A stretch of DNA of 38,287 nt from positions 1-38,287 of the forward strand of contig CANDRW010000018.1 in NCBI GenBank assembly GCA_947388675.1, read 5' to 3'. Below, piece after piece: positions 28,190 through 37,094 of this stretch (position 1 is the stretch's first letter; each line of letters opens with the position of its first letter). The notes beneath the pieces are model-generated. The model was not told where the DNA came from. It made no database searches and worked only from the letters and a program-made list of their open reading frames with translations. The position numbers were made by a program, and so were the translations under genes. This stretch comes from an uncultured Clostridium sp. (GTDB taxonomy: Bacteria; Bacillota; Clostridia; TANB77; CAG-508).

Positions 28190-28429
28190 TTGAAAAAGTA
28201 TGAAAATAAGACAAATGTTATAGGAAATTTAATAAAGACTTATAGAGAAAATATAAAACTTAGCAAAGGTGAAGTCTGTAGGAGATTGCAATTGCACGCA
28301 GTATATCTGGATAGAACACAACTGAATCGAATTGAGACTGGAAGAATGATTGTTAAAGATTTTGAATTAATTGCTTTGTGTAAGGTTTTAGATATTAATT
28401 ATGAAGATTTAAAAAATCTAATAGAATAA
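28190..28429 (+). CDS. XRE-family HTH regulator
   Basis: IGNLIKTYRENIKLSKGEVCRRLQLHAVYLDRTQLNRIETGRMIVKDFELIALCKVLDI. Confidence 0.85.
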   Translation: MKKYENKTNVIGNLIKTYRENIKLSKGEVCRRLQLHAVYLDRTQLNRIETGRMIVKDFELIALCKVLDINYEDLKNLIE

Positions 28430-28617
28430 ATCTAAGAGGAACATTGCTACTGCTCCTCCTAGAACATTTTGCTAGTCCTAAGAGGGATGATATGAAAACT
28501 TAATACAATTTGGTTAATTTTATATTATTTTAGAACTAGCATTTTCATTATATATCATAAAAAGTATATAATGCAAGTTTTAATAGATAAGATGTTGTTG
28601 CTACGAATATATCTTAT

Positions 28618-28884
28618 CTATTTTTTTAAATTTTGGTTTGCTTTTATCTTTAGTAAGCATTTTTTACAAACTAATTTATCTTTAAATTCTATTAACTCTT
28701 TAGGCTTCCCGCAAAAAATGCAATTAGGTTCGAATTTTCTTAATATGATATTTGAACTAGCAACGAATATTTCGATTGGGTCTTTTTTCTTAATTCCAAA
28801 CTTTTCCCTTAATTCTATTGGAATTACAACTCTTCCTAATTCATCCATGCTTCTAATTAATCCACTATCTTTCATTTTATTCAC
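28618..28884 (-). CDS. AbrB/SpoVT-type transition-state regulator with C-terminal zinc ribbon
   Basis: GLIRSMDELGRVVIPIELREKFGIKKKDPIEIFV + CIFCGKPKELIEFKDKLVCKKCL. Confidence 0.9.
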   Translation of the reverse strand: MNKMKDSGLIRSMDELGRVVIPIELREKFGIKKKDPIEIFVASSNIILRKFEPNCIFCGKPKELIEFKDKLVCKKCLLKIKANQNLKK

Positions 28885-28981
28885 CTCCCATTTTCTTCCA
28901 ATTGCATATATATAGTAACTATATTTTCGGGAAATGTCAATATGTTTACTATATGTTAATATACAATAGAGGTGGGATAAT

Positions 28982-29218
28982 ATGGAAAGAAGAATTGTAG
29001 AACGAAAAGACTATGGCGAAGTTCAAATAATTCTAAGTAAAGTATTGAAAAGTAAAGGAATAACTGTTAATAAGTTAGCAACACTTGTAGATAGTAGATA
29101 TGATACTGTAAAGAGCTACGTTGACAATAATATACAGAGAACAGACCTTGATTTGTTAGCAAGAATTTGTTATGCATTAGACTGTAAACTACAAGATATC
29201 ATTGAATATAAAAAATAA
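28982..29218 (+). CDS. XRE/Cro-type HTH regulator
   Basis: VLKSKGITVNKLATLVDSRYDTVKSYVDNNIQRTDLDLLARICYALDCKLQDIIEY. Confidence 0.85.
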   Translation: MERRIVERKDYGEVQIILSKVLKSKGITVNKLATLVDSRYDTVKSYVDNNIQRTDLDLLARICYALDCKLQDIIEYKK

Positions 29219-29220
29219 TA

Positions 29221-29247
29221 GAAAACTACTAGTATACTAGTAGTTTT
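29221..29247. terminator. Palindromic intrinsic terminator
   Basis: AAAACTACTAGTATACTAGTAGTTTTT. Confidence 0.75.
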
Positions 29248-29258
29248 TCATTTATTAG

Positions 29259-29486
29259 TTATCCAATTTGCGTGAATTTCTTACATTTTGGGCATATCCA
29301 TCCATGATTTACCCCATTGTATTTTTCAACATATTCTGCATTACTATTTGGATGTTGTTCTAAATAGTGGCATTCACAAAATAGTGCTTCATATTCTTCT
29401 AACTCTTCTTTAGTAATATCCATATCAATTTCTGTTTCTCCAATTTCATTTCCATTTATATCTGTTTCTATTAATTTTATTTTCAT
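29259..29486 (-). CDS. Hypothetical protein with putative zinc ligands
   Basis: LFCECHYLEQHPNSNAEYVEKYNGVNHGWICPKCKKFTQIG. Confidence 0.5.
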   Translation of the reverse strand: MKIKLIETDINGNEIGETEIDMDITKEELEEYEALFCECHYLEQHPNSNAEYVEKYNGVNHGWICPKCKKFTQIG

Positions 29487-29562
29487 CTTTTCCTCCTCAC
29501 ATTATACTTACTTTAATAAGTATAACGCTCCTTTATGTATATGTCAGCCTTTTTTTATAAAA

Positions 29563-30931
29563 TTATGCACATCTTTGTAATTTTTCTATGTTAAATAATT
29601 CTTCAAATATGTATTCTAATACGTTTACAACTATACTATTTCCTGCTTGTTTATATAATTGAGTATTTGATATTCCTGTTTTTTTTGCTTTATAAAAGTC
29701 TTCATCATCAAAACCCATTAATCTCCAACATTCTAAAGGTGTTAACTTCCTTATTCGTATATATTGTTTTCCCTCTCCCGACACAAAGATAGTATTCTCT
29801 TTATTATTTTTAAGATTAATTATTGCTTTTTCTGCTATTTTGTTTTTAAAATTACTTGCAAGAATAGTTGTAGAAATTCCTTCTATATCGTAAACTCTGT
29901 CTTGTATGCTCAATTTGTTATTTTTATTATTAATACAAATTGGTTTATCTATTTCTAATGTAGCTATATTAGCTGAGGTGAGAATCGTTTGTGATACTTC
30001 TTTTCCTACTCTCCCTCTTTTCGCGGTGTTGGTTGGATATGATATATTAATAGAATCACCCACTTTTGCTTTTGCATAACCACTTTTTGTGCCTTGCTTA
30101 ATCAGTACAAAAGGTTGCTTATTTCCACCATTTCCCGAATTAATTAAAGTAGGTGAAATTCCATTCTGATTATATACACTTCCTGCCTGATGTTTTTTAT
30201 TTTCTGTATCGTACATGCCTATGATTTTTTTTACTTTACTATTTTCTGTAATATCTGGATTTTGCATCTCTCTCATCAACTTATTACTTTTTTTAATTAA
30301 TTTTCCAACGGCATTTTCTGAAAGATAATATTTTTCATCAACATTATCTTCTAAAAAGTCTTTAAGCTTCCACATTAGAGGCACTTTTGGTGGAAAACAG
30401 AACCCACTTTGTGCTATATCATTGCGAACCGAAATAATAAAAACTCTTTCTCTATTTTGTGGAATTCCATAATTTTTAGCATTTAATACTTGCCAACAAT
30501 TTGTATATCCTAATTCTGACAAATCCCTTAATATCGAATCAAATTGATTTTTAAATCTTTTGCTTGTAAGATTTTTTACATTTTCTATGATACTGTAATT
30601 TGGTCTTTTTTCCTTTAAAATTCTATAGCCTTCGTAATATAGTCCGCTTCTAGTTTCCCCTTTTCTGATTCCACTCATTTTTCCGTGCGATACTAATATC
30701 TTGACAAGGGAATCCCCAACTTAACACATCAAAATCGGGTAAAGCCTTTGCATCAATTTTTGATATATCACCATAATTCAAGTCTTCTGAAATATTATGT
30801 ATAGCACAATATGACTTGATAGCATATTTATCTATTTCAGAGAACCCAACCACTTCATGTGGAATTTTCAATCTTTCTAATGCTTTCTCAAAAGCCCCTA
30901 TTCCACTAAATAAACTAAATAATTTTAACAT
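29563..30931 (-). pseudogene. C5 cytosine DNA methyltransferase, frame-disrupted (30650-30931 N-terminal ORF; 29563-30678 C-terminal ORF)
   Basis: LKLFSLFSGIGAFEKALERL, WGFPCQDIS, then frame change; ENVKNL, NAKNYGIPQNRERVFIISVR, RKLTPLECWRLMGF, QAGNSIVV. Confidence 0.8.
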
Positions 30932-30990
30932 TTAATAATTCTATCTCCTCCTTTGTATAAAAAAATACCTTAGGATATCCTAAGGTAAAT

Positions 30991-32634
30991 TCAAGCTACT
31001 TTAATCTCACTATAGCCTTTATCAATTTCTTTCTTTTTATCTAGTACATATTGTTCTAATTCTATACCAGTTATATTTTTAATTAATTTATTATTTTCAT
31101 CGTACAACTCATACTCTTTATCATCTACTAAATACAAAGTATAGTACTGATGCTTTTCATTAAAAGCTGTATATTTTTTTTTGATATATACTTTTTCTTT
31201 TGTATATGGCAAATTAATGCAAAAATATTCGTCATTAGATAATTTATAATCAATTCTATTACTACCAAATTTTATATTATGAATAAAAAGGCTAGAATTA
31301 GACAACTTTTCTTCTTTAATAGTATCTAAATGATTAAGTTCTCTTTGCAAGTCTAATACTTCTTTTTTTAGCTTATTAATAGTAATTCTGTCTAATCTCG
31401 AAGCTTTGATTAATTGTTTCGCTTCATCTACAGAATGAATATTTAATTCGTTTTGAATACTCAAAAACAATTCTACTTCCGCTGGCAAAACATAATCTTC
31501 ATCTATTTCTTTATAAGACATGGCATATTGATAATCTTTATATAATTTAATATAATCCTGTGCTTTTTCTGTTCTCTCAATTATTTCATTAAACTTATCT
31601 TTATTCTTCTTTAAATCTTTATTTAAAGATTTTATTTGTAATCGTTTATTTTCAATTTGATTTTCTATATCATTGAAAGACTTTATATTATATTTATCTA
31701 AATATTCTAATTGTTGCTTTAGCTGATAGTATCTTTTTATTTCTTCATACCTAGTTTTTTGGTATTGGCAATATCTCTTTCCTTCTATGGCTAATTGAGT
31801 TTTCTCTATCGCCTCTTTAGATTCATTCGCTTTTCTAAATAAAATACTATTGAATTCATTTTGCGAAGTCTTAATTCCCAGTAATTTTATATTATTTTGT
31901 GATTGATAATATTTATATAAATTTTGTTCTGTATATTTTTTATCAATAGTGGATAATCTAGCAAATCTTTGCATTCCCATTATTTTGACTGAAATATACT
32001 TTCCTCTTTTTATCTCATATCCTGATATAGATAGTTCTTCTAAGAGTTCTTCTAAACTACTGCATTTTATAAGTAAATTTTCAATATCCTCTTTAATTTT
32101 TTGTTTCCAATTTTGTTCTTTGTACTGATAATAGTAATCCCTATTCTTTATTTTGCTAAATGTTCGCTTAGGCATAATATAACATCCATACTGGGCTGCA
32201 ATTTTATCGCTAGTATTACTTAGTCCATATAATCCTTCTCTAGTATCTCCTAATCTATCATTTAGTTTCGTTCCATTTAAGTTAATAGCATTTAGAGCTA
32301 TATGATTATGTATATGACCTTTATCCATATGAGTACTAATTACACATTCATAATTTGGATATAGTTCCTGACAAAGCTTTTTACCTATTCTATTTGCTTG
32401 TGCTGGTGTAATACTGTCATTTGGAGAAAAACTTTGAATAATGTGATAAGCTACTCGGTTTCCTTGCATATTAAATCTTTTTTGTGTCCTCATAAAATCT
32501 GATAAAGCGGTTTCTACATTACAATTTAAAGAAGATGCAACAGCTATTTTTTCACCATAATTTTTTTCATCCAGGATATATTCTATTAAATCTTGTGGTG
32601 TACCATAGTGTGGTATTCTCTTAGTATATGGTAT
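30991..32634 (-). CDS. Relaxase/mobilization nuclease (extends upstream of the called ATG at 32493)
   Basis: HMDKGHIHNHIALNAINLNG (HxDxxHxHxHxxxN). The frame is open back to 32634: IPYTKRIPHYGTPQDLIEYILDEKNYGEKIAVASSLNCNVETALSDF-M... Confidence 0.85.
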   Translation of the reverse strand: MPYTKRIPHYGTPQDLIEYILDEKNYGEKIAVASSLNCNVETALSDFMRTQKRFNMQGNRVAYHIIQSFSPNDSITPAQANRIGKKLCQELYPNYECVISTHMDKGHIHNHIALNAINLNGTKLNDRLGDTREGLYGLSNTSDKIAAQYGCYIMPKRTFSKIKNRDYYYQYKEQNWKQKIKEDIENLLIKCSSLEELLEELSISGYEIKRGKYISVKIMGMQRFARLSTIDKKYTEQNLYKYYQSQNNIKLLGIKTSQNEFNSILFRKANESKEAIEKTQLAIEGKRYCQYQKTRYEEIKRYYQLKQQLEYLDKYNIKSFNDIENQIENKRLQIKSLNKDLKKNKDKFNEIIERTEKAQDYIKLYKDYQYAMSYKEIDEDYVLPAEVELFLSIQNELNIHSVDEAKQLIKASRLDRITINKLKKEVLDLQRELNHLDTIKEEKLSNSSLFIHNIKFGSNRIDYKLSNDEYFCINLPYTKEKVYIKKKYTAFNEKHQYYTLYLVDDKEYELYDENNKLIKNITGIELEQYVLDKKKEIDKGYSEIKVA

Positions 32635-32637
32635 TTC

Positions 32638-33045
32638 CTATTCCTCCTGTACTTTTTTTCGATTTACTTCTTGCCAAACATCTAAGTCTAGTTTTTTATC
32701 AATTAACTTTAACATATTCTTTTGATTTCTCATAATATTTACTAGCATTAATTTTATGTTTTGAACTGTCATATCATCTATCTGCGTATTATATTTTATA
32801 ATATGTCTTATATCTTTTAAGATTTTCTTTAATTCTTTTGTATTGCTTGCATAAGAATCGTAAATTAATTTTTGATTTTTTATATCCGTGAAAGTAATTT
32901 TTTCATAAATGGACGCATCAATTAAGTATTTAGATAAATCTTTATATCCATAGCTTTTAGCTTTTGCTTTTATTAAACATTTTTCGTCTTCTGTCACTCT
33001 AGCTTTAATAATTTTCGTTTTGTTCACCATTAATTTTCCTTTCAA
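32638..33045 (-). CDS. MobC-like relaxosome accessory protein
   Basis: KIIKARVTEDEKCLIKAKAKSYGYKDLSKYLIDASI (RHH-like); directly upstream of the relaxase. Confidence 0.75.
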   Translation of the reverse strand: MKGKLMVNKTKIIKARVTEDEKCLIKAKAKSYGYKDLSKYLIDASIYEKITFTDIKNQKLIYDSYASNTKELKKILKDIRHIIKYNTQIDDMTVQNIKLMLVNIMRNQKNMLKLIDKKLDLDVWQEVNRKKVQEE

Positions 33046-33064
33046 GTTTTAATATTAGTATGCT

Positions 33065-33685
33065 TTATAGAAAAATATCATATGGATAACCCTCTGCTAT
33101 ATATTTTTCTGTAAGTTCCATTTTGTAATCTTCTAATAGTTCCAAATATTTCTGTTTAAAACATTTTTTGCATAACCATTCTACTCCATGTCTTGAAATT
33201 TTATATTTTCCATTTTCTTTAAATCTGTAATTTTCATTTTCCTTTATCATTTTTGATATAGCTTTTCTTATAGTATCACTTTTTCTGTTAAAATACTGTT
33301 CTAACTCTATTACATACATATCATTTTCCCAAAAAGATTTTCTATCAACTTGTAGTAATTCTTCATACTGTGCCATTCTAGTAATAAAGAATTCTATATC
33401 AGCATCAATCATTTTTTTTTCATTTTGAAAATATACATATTTTAGCCAGTAGAATCCTTCAATCAAAATATAATTTTTATAACCTTTTGCCATTTTACTT
33501 TTCCATCTACACTTTGGATGCTTTTTACTCATAATTTCTATAGCTTTTCGCAATCCTTTCTCTGTGAGATTTCCGCCTTTTTTGGTTGTTATATTTAATA
33601 CTTTTAACTTTTCTAAAATTCTATCATAAGATAGAAAAATGCTTTCTAATTCCTTTTCTATATCTGTAATCATAATTTTTTCCAA
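33065..33685 (-). CDS. Hypothetical protein
   Basis: 206-aa ORF, same orientation as mob genes. Confidence 0.5.
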   Translation of the reverse strand: MEKIMITDIEKELESIFLSYDRILEKLKVLNITTKKGGNLTEKGLRKAIEIMSKKHPKCRWKSKMAKGYKNYILIEGFYWLKYVYFQNEKKMIDADIEFFITRMAQYEELLQVDRKSFWENDMYVIELEQYFNRKSDTIRKAISKMIKENENYRFKENGKYKISRHGVEWLCKKCFKQKYLELLEDYKMELTEKYIAEGYPYDIFL

Positions 33686-33755
33686 AAATAAAGATACAAT
33701 TTTCTAAAAAAAGAAAATCATATCTTGTCTAATTATTTTCAACTTTTTTGTACTC

Positions 33756-33956
33756 CTAGTCTAAATTAAATTCGCTATATACATAGTAAGTAATTTTATC
33801 TTCAAATTCTACTTTAGAATATTTTAATTTTCTAATACTCTCCGGAGCATCTTCTACCATCCCTGTATATATCTCTTTTCCATCTAGAATAACCTTAATA
33901 TCTAAAAGTCTTCCCGCACCAATTGACGAATATACTTTTTTTTCTTCACTTACCAT
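33756..33956 (-). CDS. Small hypothetical protein
   Basis: 66-aa ORF. Confidence 0.4.
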   Translation of the reverse strand: MVSEEKKVYSSIGAGRLLDIKVILDGKEIYTGMVEDAPESIRKLKYSKVEFEDKITYYVYSEFNLD

Positions 33957-33982
33957 AATTCTTAATCCTCCTATGCTTTACT

Positions 33983-34207
33983 TTATATATACTTAGATAA
34001 TATTCTTATTACATGTTCTACCCAATCACGTGAAATATGTTCATTGTACTTATATATTGTAATTGCATCATTTATTGCACCTATATACATATGTGCCTTA
34101 TAATACCCTGGATTTTCACAGAATTCGTCAATTGTTCCTTTAGAATACGTTAGTTGATATCCATTAGGTGGGCATTTTTCTTTTTCGGGAATGTAAAACT
34201 TTTTCAT
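33983..34207 (-). CDS. Small hypothetical protein
   Basis: 74-aa ORF with GGAGATGAAGAA-ATG. Confidence 0.5.
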   Translation of the reverse strand: MKKFYIPEKEKCPPNGYQLTYSKGTIDEFCENPGYYKAHMYIGAINDAITIYKYNEHISRDWVEHVIRILSKYI

Positions 34208-34272
34208 TTCTTCATCTCCTATTTGTATTAACTTTATTTATCCTACCATAGAAATGAATCTGTAACAAAATT

Positions 34273-34728
34273 TTATAAAGGTATCTTTTCTTCTGTAATA
34301 ATTATTTGTGGATTCATTATTAATATCGACTCACAGTCCCAACCAAATAATTGAAAATATAATTCATCGGTTTCTCCAATAAAAACTTCTATCGCATCAT
34401 ATTTTTTTGATAATCTTTCAAAATCTAGTTTTGTATATAAATTATCTCTGTAGCCTCTTCTTTTATCGTCTAATTTTGGTAAATCCTCTAACTGTTTACA
34501 ATTGTTAATACTTAGTATTCTTGCTTTGTCATCTATTGAGAATATTATGTATTTATTCAAATCAATATCATATCCCTGTTTTATGCAATAATTTTTCCAT
34601 GAATAATTAGAGTCTACTCGACTAGCCCAAAAACCTCCATACGGTTTTGTGGGTATTCTAGAATCATTGCTTATTACCTCAAATCTATTTATCTCAAATT
34701 TATCATTTCCATAGTGTATATATCTCAT
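34273..34728 (-). CDS. Hypothetical protein
   Basis: 151-aa ORF, MRYIHYGNDKFEINRFEVISN...KPYGGFWAS. Confidence 0.5.
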   Translation of the reverse strand: MRYIHYGNDKFEINRFEVISNDSRIPTKPYGGFWASRVDSNYSWKNYCIKQGYDIDLNKYIIFSIDDKARILSINNCKQLEDLPKLDDKRRGYRDNLYTKLDFERLSKKYDAIEVFIGETDELYFQLFGWDCESILIMNPQIIITEEKIPL

Positions 34729-34931
34729 CTATATAGTCCTTCATTTTAGTTTTTCCTATTAATTTGTATTGTTATTCGACTTATCTTATTATTTTTGTTT
34801 TGACTACTTCTAAAATATTTTAATTTTAATTTATTCTTATTGCTAAAGAGATTATATCATAGAATCATTATATATTCCATCTATTCCTAACAAAAAATTA
34901 ATTCTAGCGATAGCGAAGGATTAATTAAAAA

Positions 34932-35057
34932 GCAAAATTTTATTTTGCGTCGAAAAAACATGGCATTTTTGAGTGCCTTTTTTTCGCCAGCATGGTCCAC
35001 AGGACCACAAATCGCTGTTTAGGGAAAAACCCTAATACCTTTTTTTAGCCCGCTGGG
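34932..35057. promoter_or_regulatory. Cluster of five short hairpins in non-coding DNA (possible oriT/attenuator)
   Basis: GCAAAATTTTATTTTGC, GGCATTTTTGAGTGCC, TGGTCCACAGGACCA, TTAGGGAAAAACCCTAA, CCCGCTGGG. Confidence 0.4.
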
Positions 35058-35150
35058 AGAAATTCTTTCAAGTTATTTTTAAAAAAAATGAAGCAAAAAT
35101 GCTCCACTTAATTTCACTTTTCTCTTGTATAGTATTCATATAATCCCCCT

Positions 35151-36053
35151 TTAACCACAGATTTCTAAATTATATTCTTCATCTACAGTATTTGTATCAT
35201 AAGTGTTTTTATTTAATTCAACTTCTAATCTACATTTATAAAGTACATCAGAACTCAACTCATTTAAACTATGTTTAATAACATTAGCAGCTGATACTAT
35301 TTCACTAATAGTTGGTGTTTTTTCTTGTCTTTCTCTTTCCATTACCATTTGGTCAATATAGCTTTCTGTATCAAAAGAATTAGATATATAATTAAGATTT
35401 CTTATAACTCTTGATACATCATAACTAAAAATATCAATTTCAAAGGAATAACTTATATTAGCATTTATATCTTTAGATAATTTTAAATAGTTATCTGTAT
35501 TTATTTGTGCTTTCCACCCACAATTTTCAATAATTGATTTCAATTTGTTAAGAGGTATTTTATCAATATTTATATAAGCTCTTTCGTTATAATATTTGCC
35601 TATTTTTAGTTCTTTAAAAATTCTATCTCTATCACTAAATCTAGTTTCCAAATACTTCTGACTTAATAATTCATTTTCTAAATTTCTAAATGAATTATTA
35701 TAATAACTTCTAAAACCTTGTAAGTTATAGTGAGCAATACCTTCACAGGCATAAATAAAAAAGTGGTACATTTCCTCGGTTAAACCATCTAATGTTCCAC
35801 TTTTTTGTAACTTTCTATATGCCTTTATAATTTTTTCAAAAGGATATACACTATTTCCATCGTAAAGTATATCGGATTTCAGCTTGTTTTTATCAATGTA
35901 TTCTTGTATCAATAGTCTGTCTTGCGATTCATTACCTGTTAATTCTAAATTTTCGATTATCGCTTTTTCGTTTTGAATGATAGTATTACTTCCACATAAA
36001 GTAATAGTTTTTCCATTCAAATTTGTTTCAACATGATTTAATAATTTAATCAC
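35151..36053 (-). CDS. Hypothetical protein of the mobile element
   Basis: 300-aa ORF, colinear with the two genes upstream. Confidence 0.6.
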   Translation of the reverse strand: MIKLLNHVETNLNGKTITLCGSNTIIQNEKAIIENLELTGNESQDRLLIQEYIDKNKLKSDILYDGNSVYPFEKIIKAYRKLQKSGTLDGLTEEMYHFFIYACEGIAHYNLQGFRSYYNNSFRNLENELLSQKYLETRFSDRDRIFKELKIGKYYNERAYINIDKIPLNKLKSIIENCGWKAQINTDNYLKLSKDINANISYSFEIDIFSYDVSRVIRNLNYISNSFDTESYIDQMVMERERQEKTPTISEIVSAANVIKHSLNELSSDVLYKCRLEVELNKNTYDTNTVDEEYNLEICG

Positions 36054-36061
36054 CCCTTTAT

Positions 36062-37078
36062 CTAAATATCTATATCATATTCATTTTCTTTTAAGTCTAA
36101 TAATTCCTTATCCTCATAAATTATCTTTTTCTTATATTCTATTTTGGCTACTTCCTTTATAAATAAATTATCTTGCTCTCTCCCCCATATATCTTTAAAT
36201 AATCCTTCAACTTTAGCTCTAACTTTTAAATTTTGAATATGCGATTCGTAGAAATCTAAACTTTCTAATATTTTTTTAGGATATTTAAAATCAACTAATT
36301 CGCTATTATGTTTTAATGTTATCGTTACCATTTGTGCATCTAAATCTTTTATAGATTGAATTATATCATGTTTCTTTTTATATTCATTATTTGGGTTATC
36401 TTTTAATTCTTGTAATAGAGTATTTCTTAACTGTTGTTTTAATAAAAGCACTCCTAAATGTTCTTTTACAGACACCTCATTATATTTATTATTAAAATAT
36501 ATAGATTCAATTTTCTCTTTATTATTTATATATCCATCAAAAATTTTTTGAGTAGTTTCTATAGGATTTTGAATATATTTTATAATAAGAGTTTTAATAT
36601 CATTTTCGTAGCATTTACTATTTATAGAAAAATATATTTCAGATTCTTTCTCATCATGTATATAGTCATTTACAATATTATTTTTGATATTATCATAGTT
36701 GCACTCATCTACTATATATTTATCAAACACATTTTTACCAATATTCATCAGTTGTAGTTTATTTTCTTCTATATATCTATTCAAATATATATTAGCACCA
36801 TCTTTAATATTTTTAGCAACCTCTTCTATAGGACCTTCGTAATAATTACTATACATATCTTCATCATATTTAGAATGAAGGTCATATTTTGAACCATATA
36901 ATTTTTTAGTAATTTTTTCAAAAAAACCTATAAAATGTAATTCGTTTCCATATTCAAATTCTCCATAAGAAGGCTTATATAGGAAATCAATATTGTCATT
37001 ATATTTTATTTTTAACATGGTATATTTCCCTATTTTTTCTATGGATTTAGAACTGTCTAAAAATTCATCAATATTCAA
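36062..37078 (-). CDS. Hypothetical protein of the mobile element
   Basis: 338-aa ORF, colinear. Confidence 0.6.
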   Translation of the reverse strand: MNIDEFLDSSKSIEKIGKYTMLKIKYNDNIDFLYKPSYGEFEYGNELHFIGFFEKITKKLYGSKYDLHSKYDEDMYSNYYEGPIEEVAKNIKDGANIYLNRYIEENKLQLMNIGKNVFDKYIVDECNYDNIKNNIVNDYIHDEKESEIYFSINSKCYENDIKTLIIKYIQNPIETTQKIFDGYINNKEKIESIYFNNKYNEVSVKEHLGVLLLKQQLRNTLLQELKDNPNNEYKKKHDIIQSIKDLDAQMVTITLKHNSELVDFKYPKKILESLDFYESHIQNLKVRAKVEGLFKDIWGREQDNLFIKEVAKIEYKKKIIYEDKELLDLKENEYDIDI

Positions 37079-37094
37079 TAAAATTTCTCCTTTA

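Noticed and set aside
36458-36757. 99-aa plus ORF
   Set aside because: Low-complexity antisense ORF within 36062-37078.
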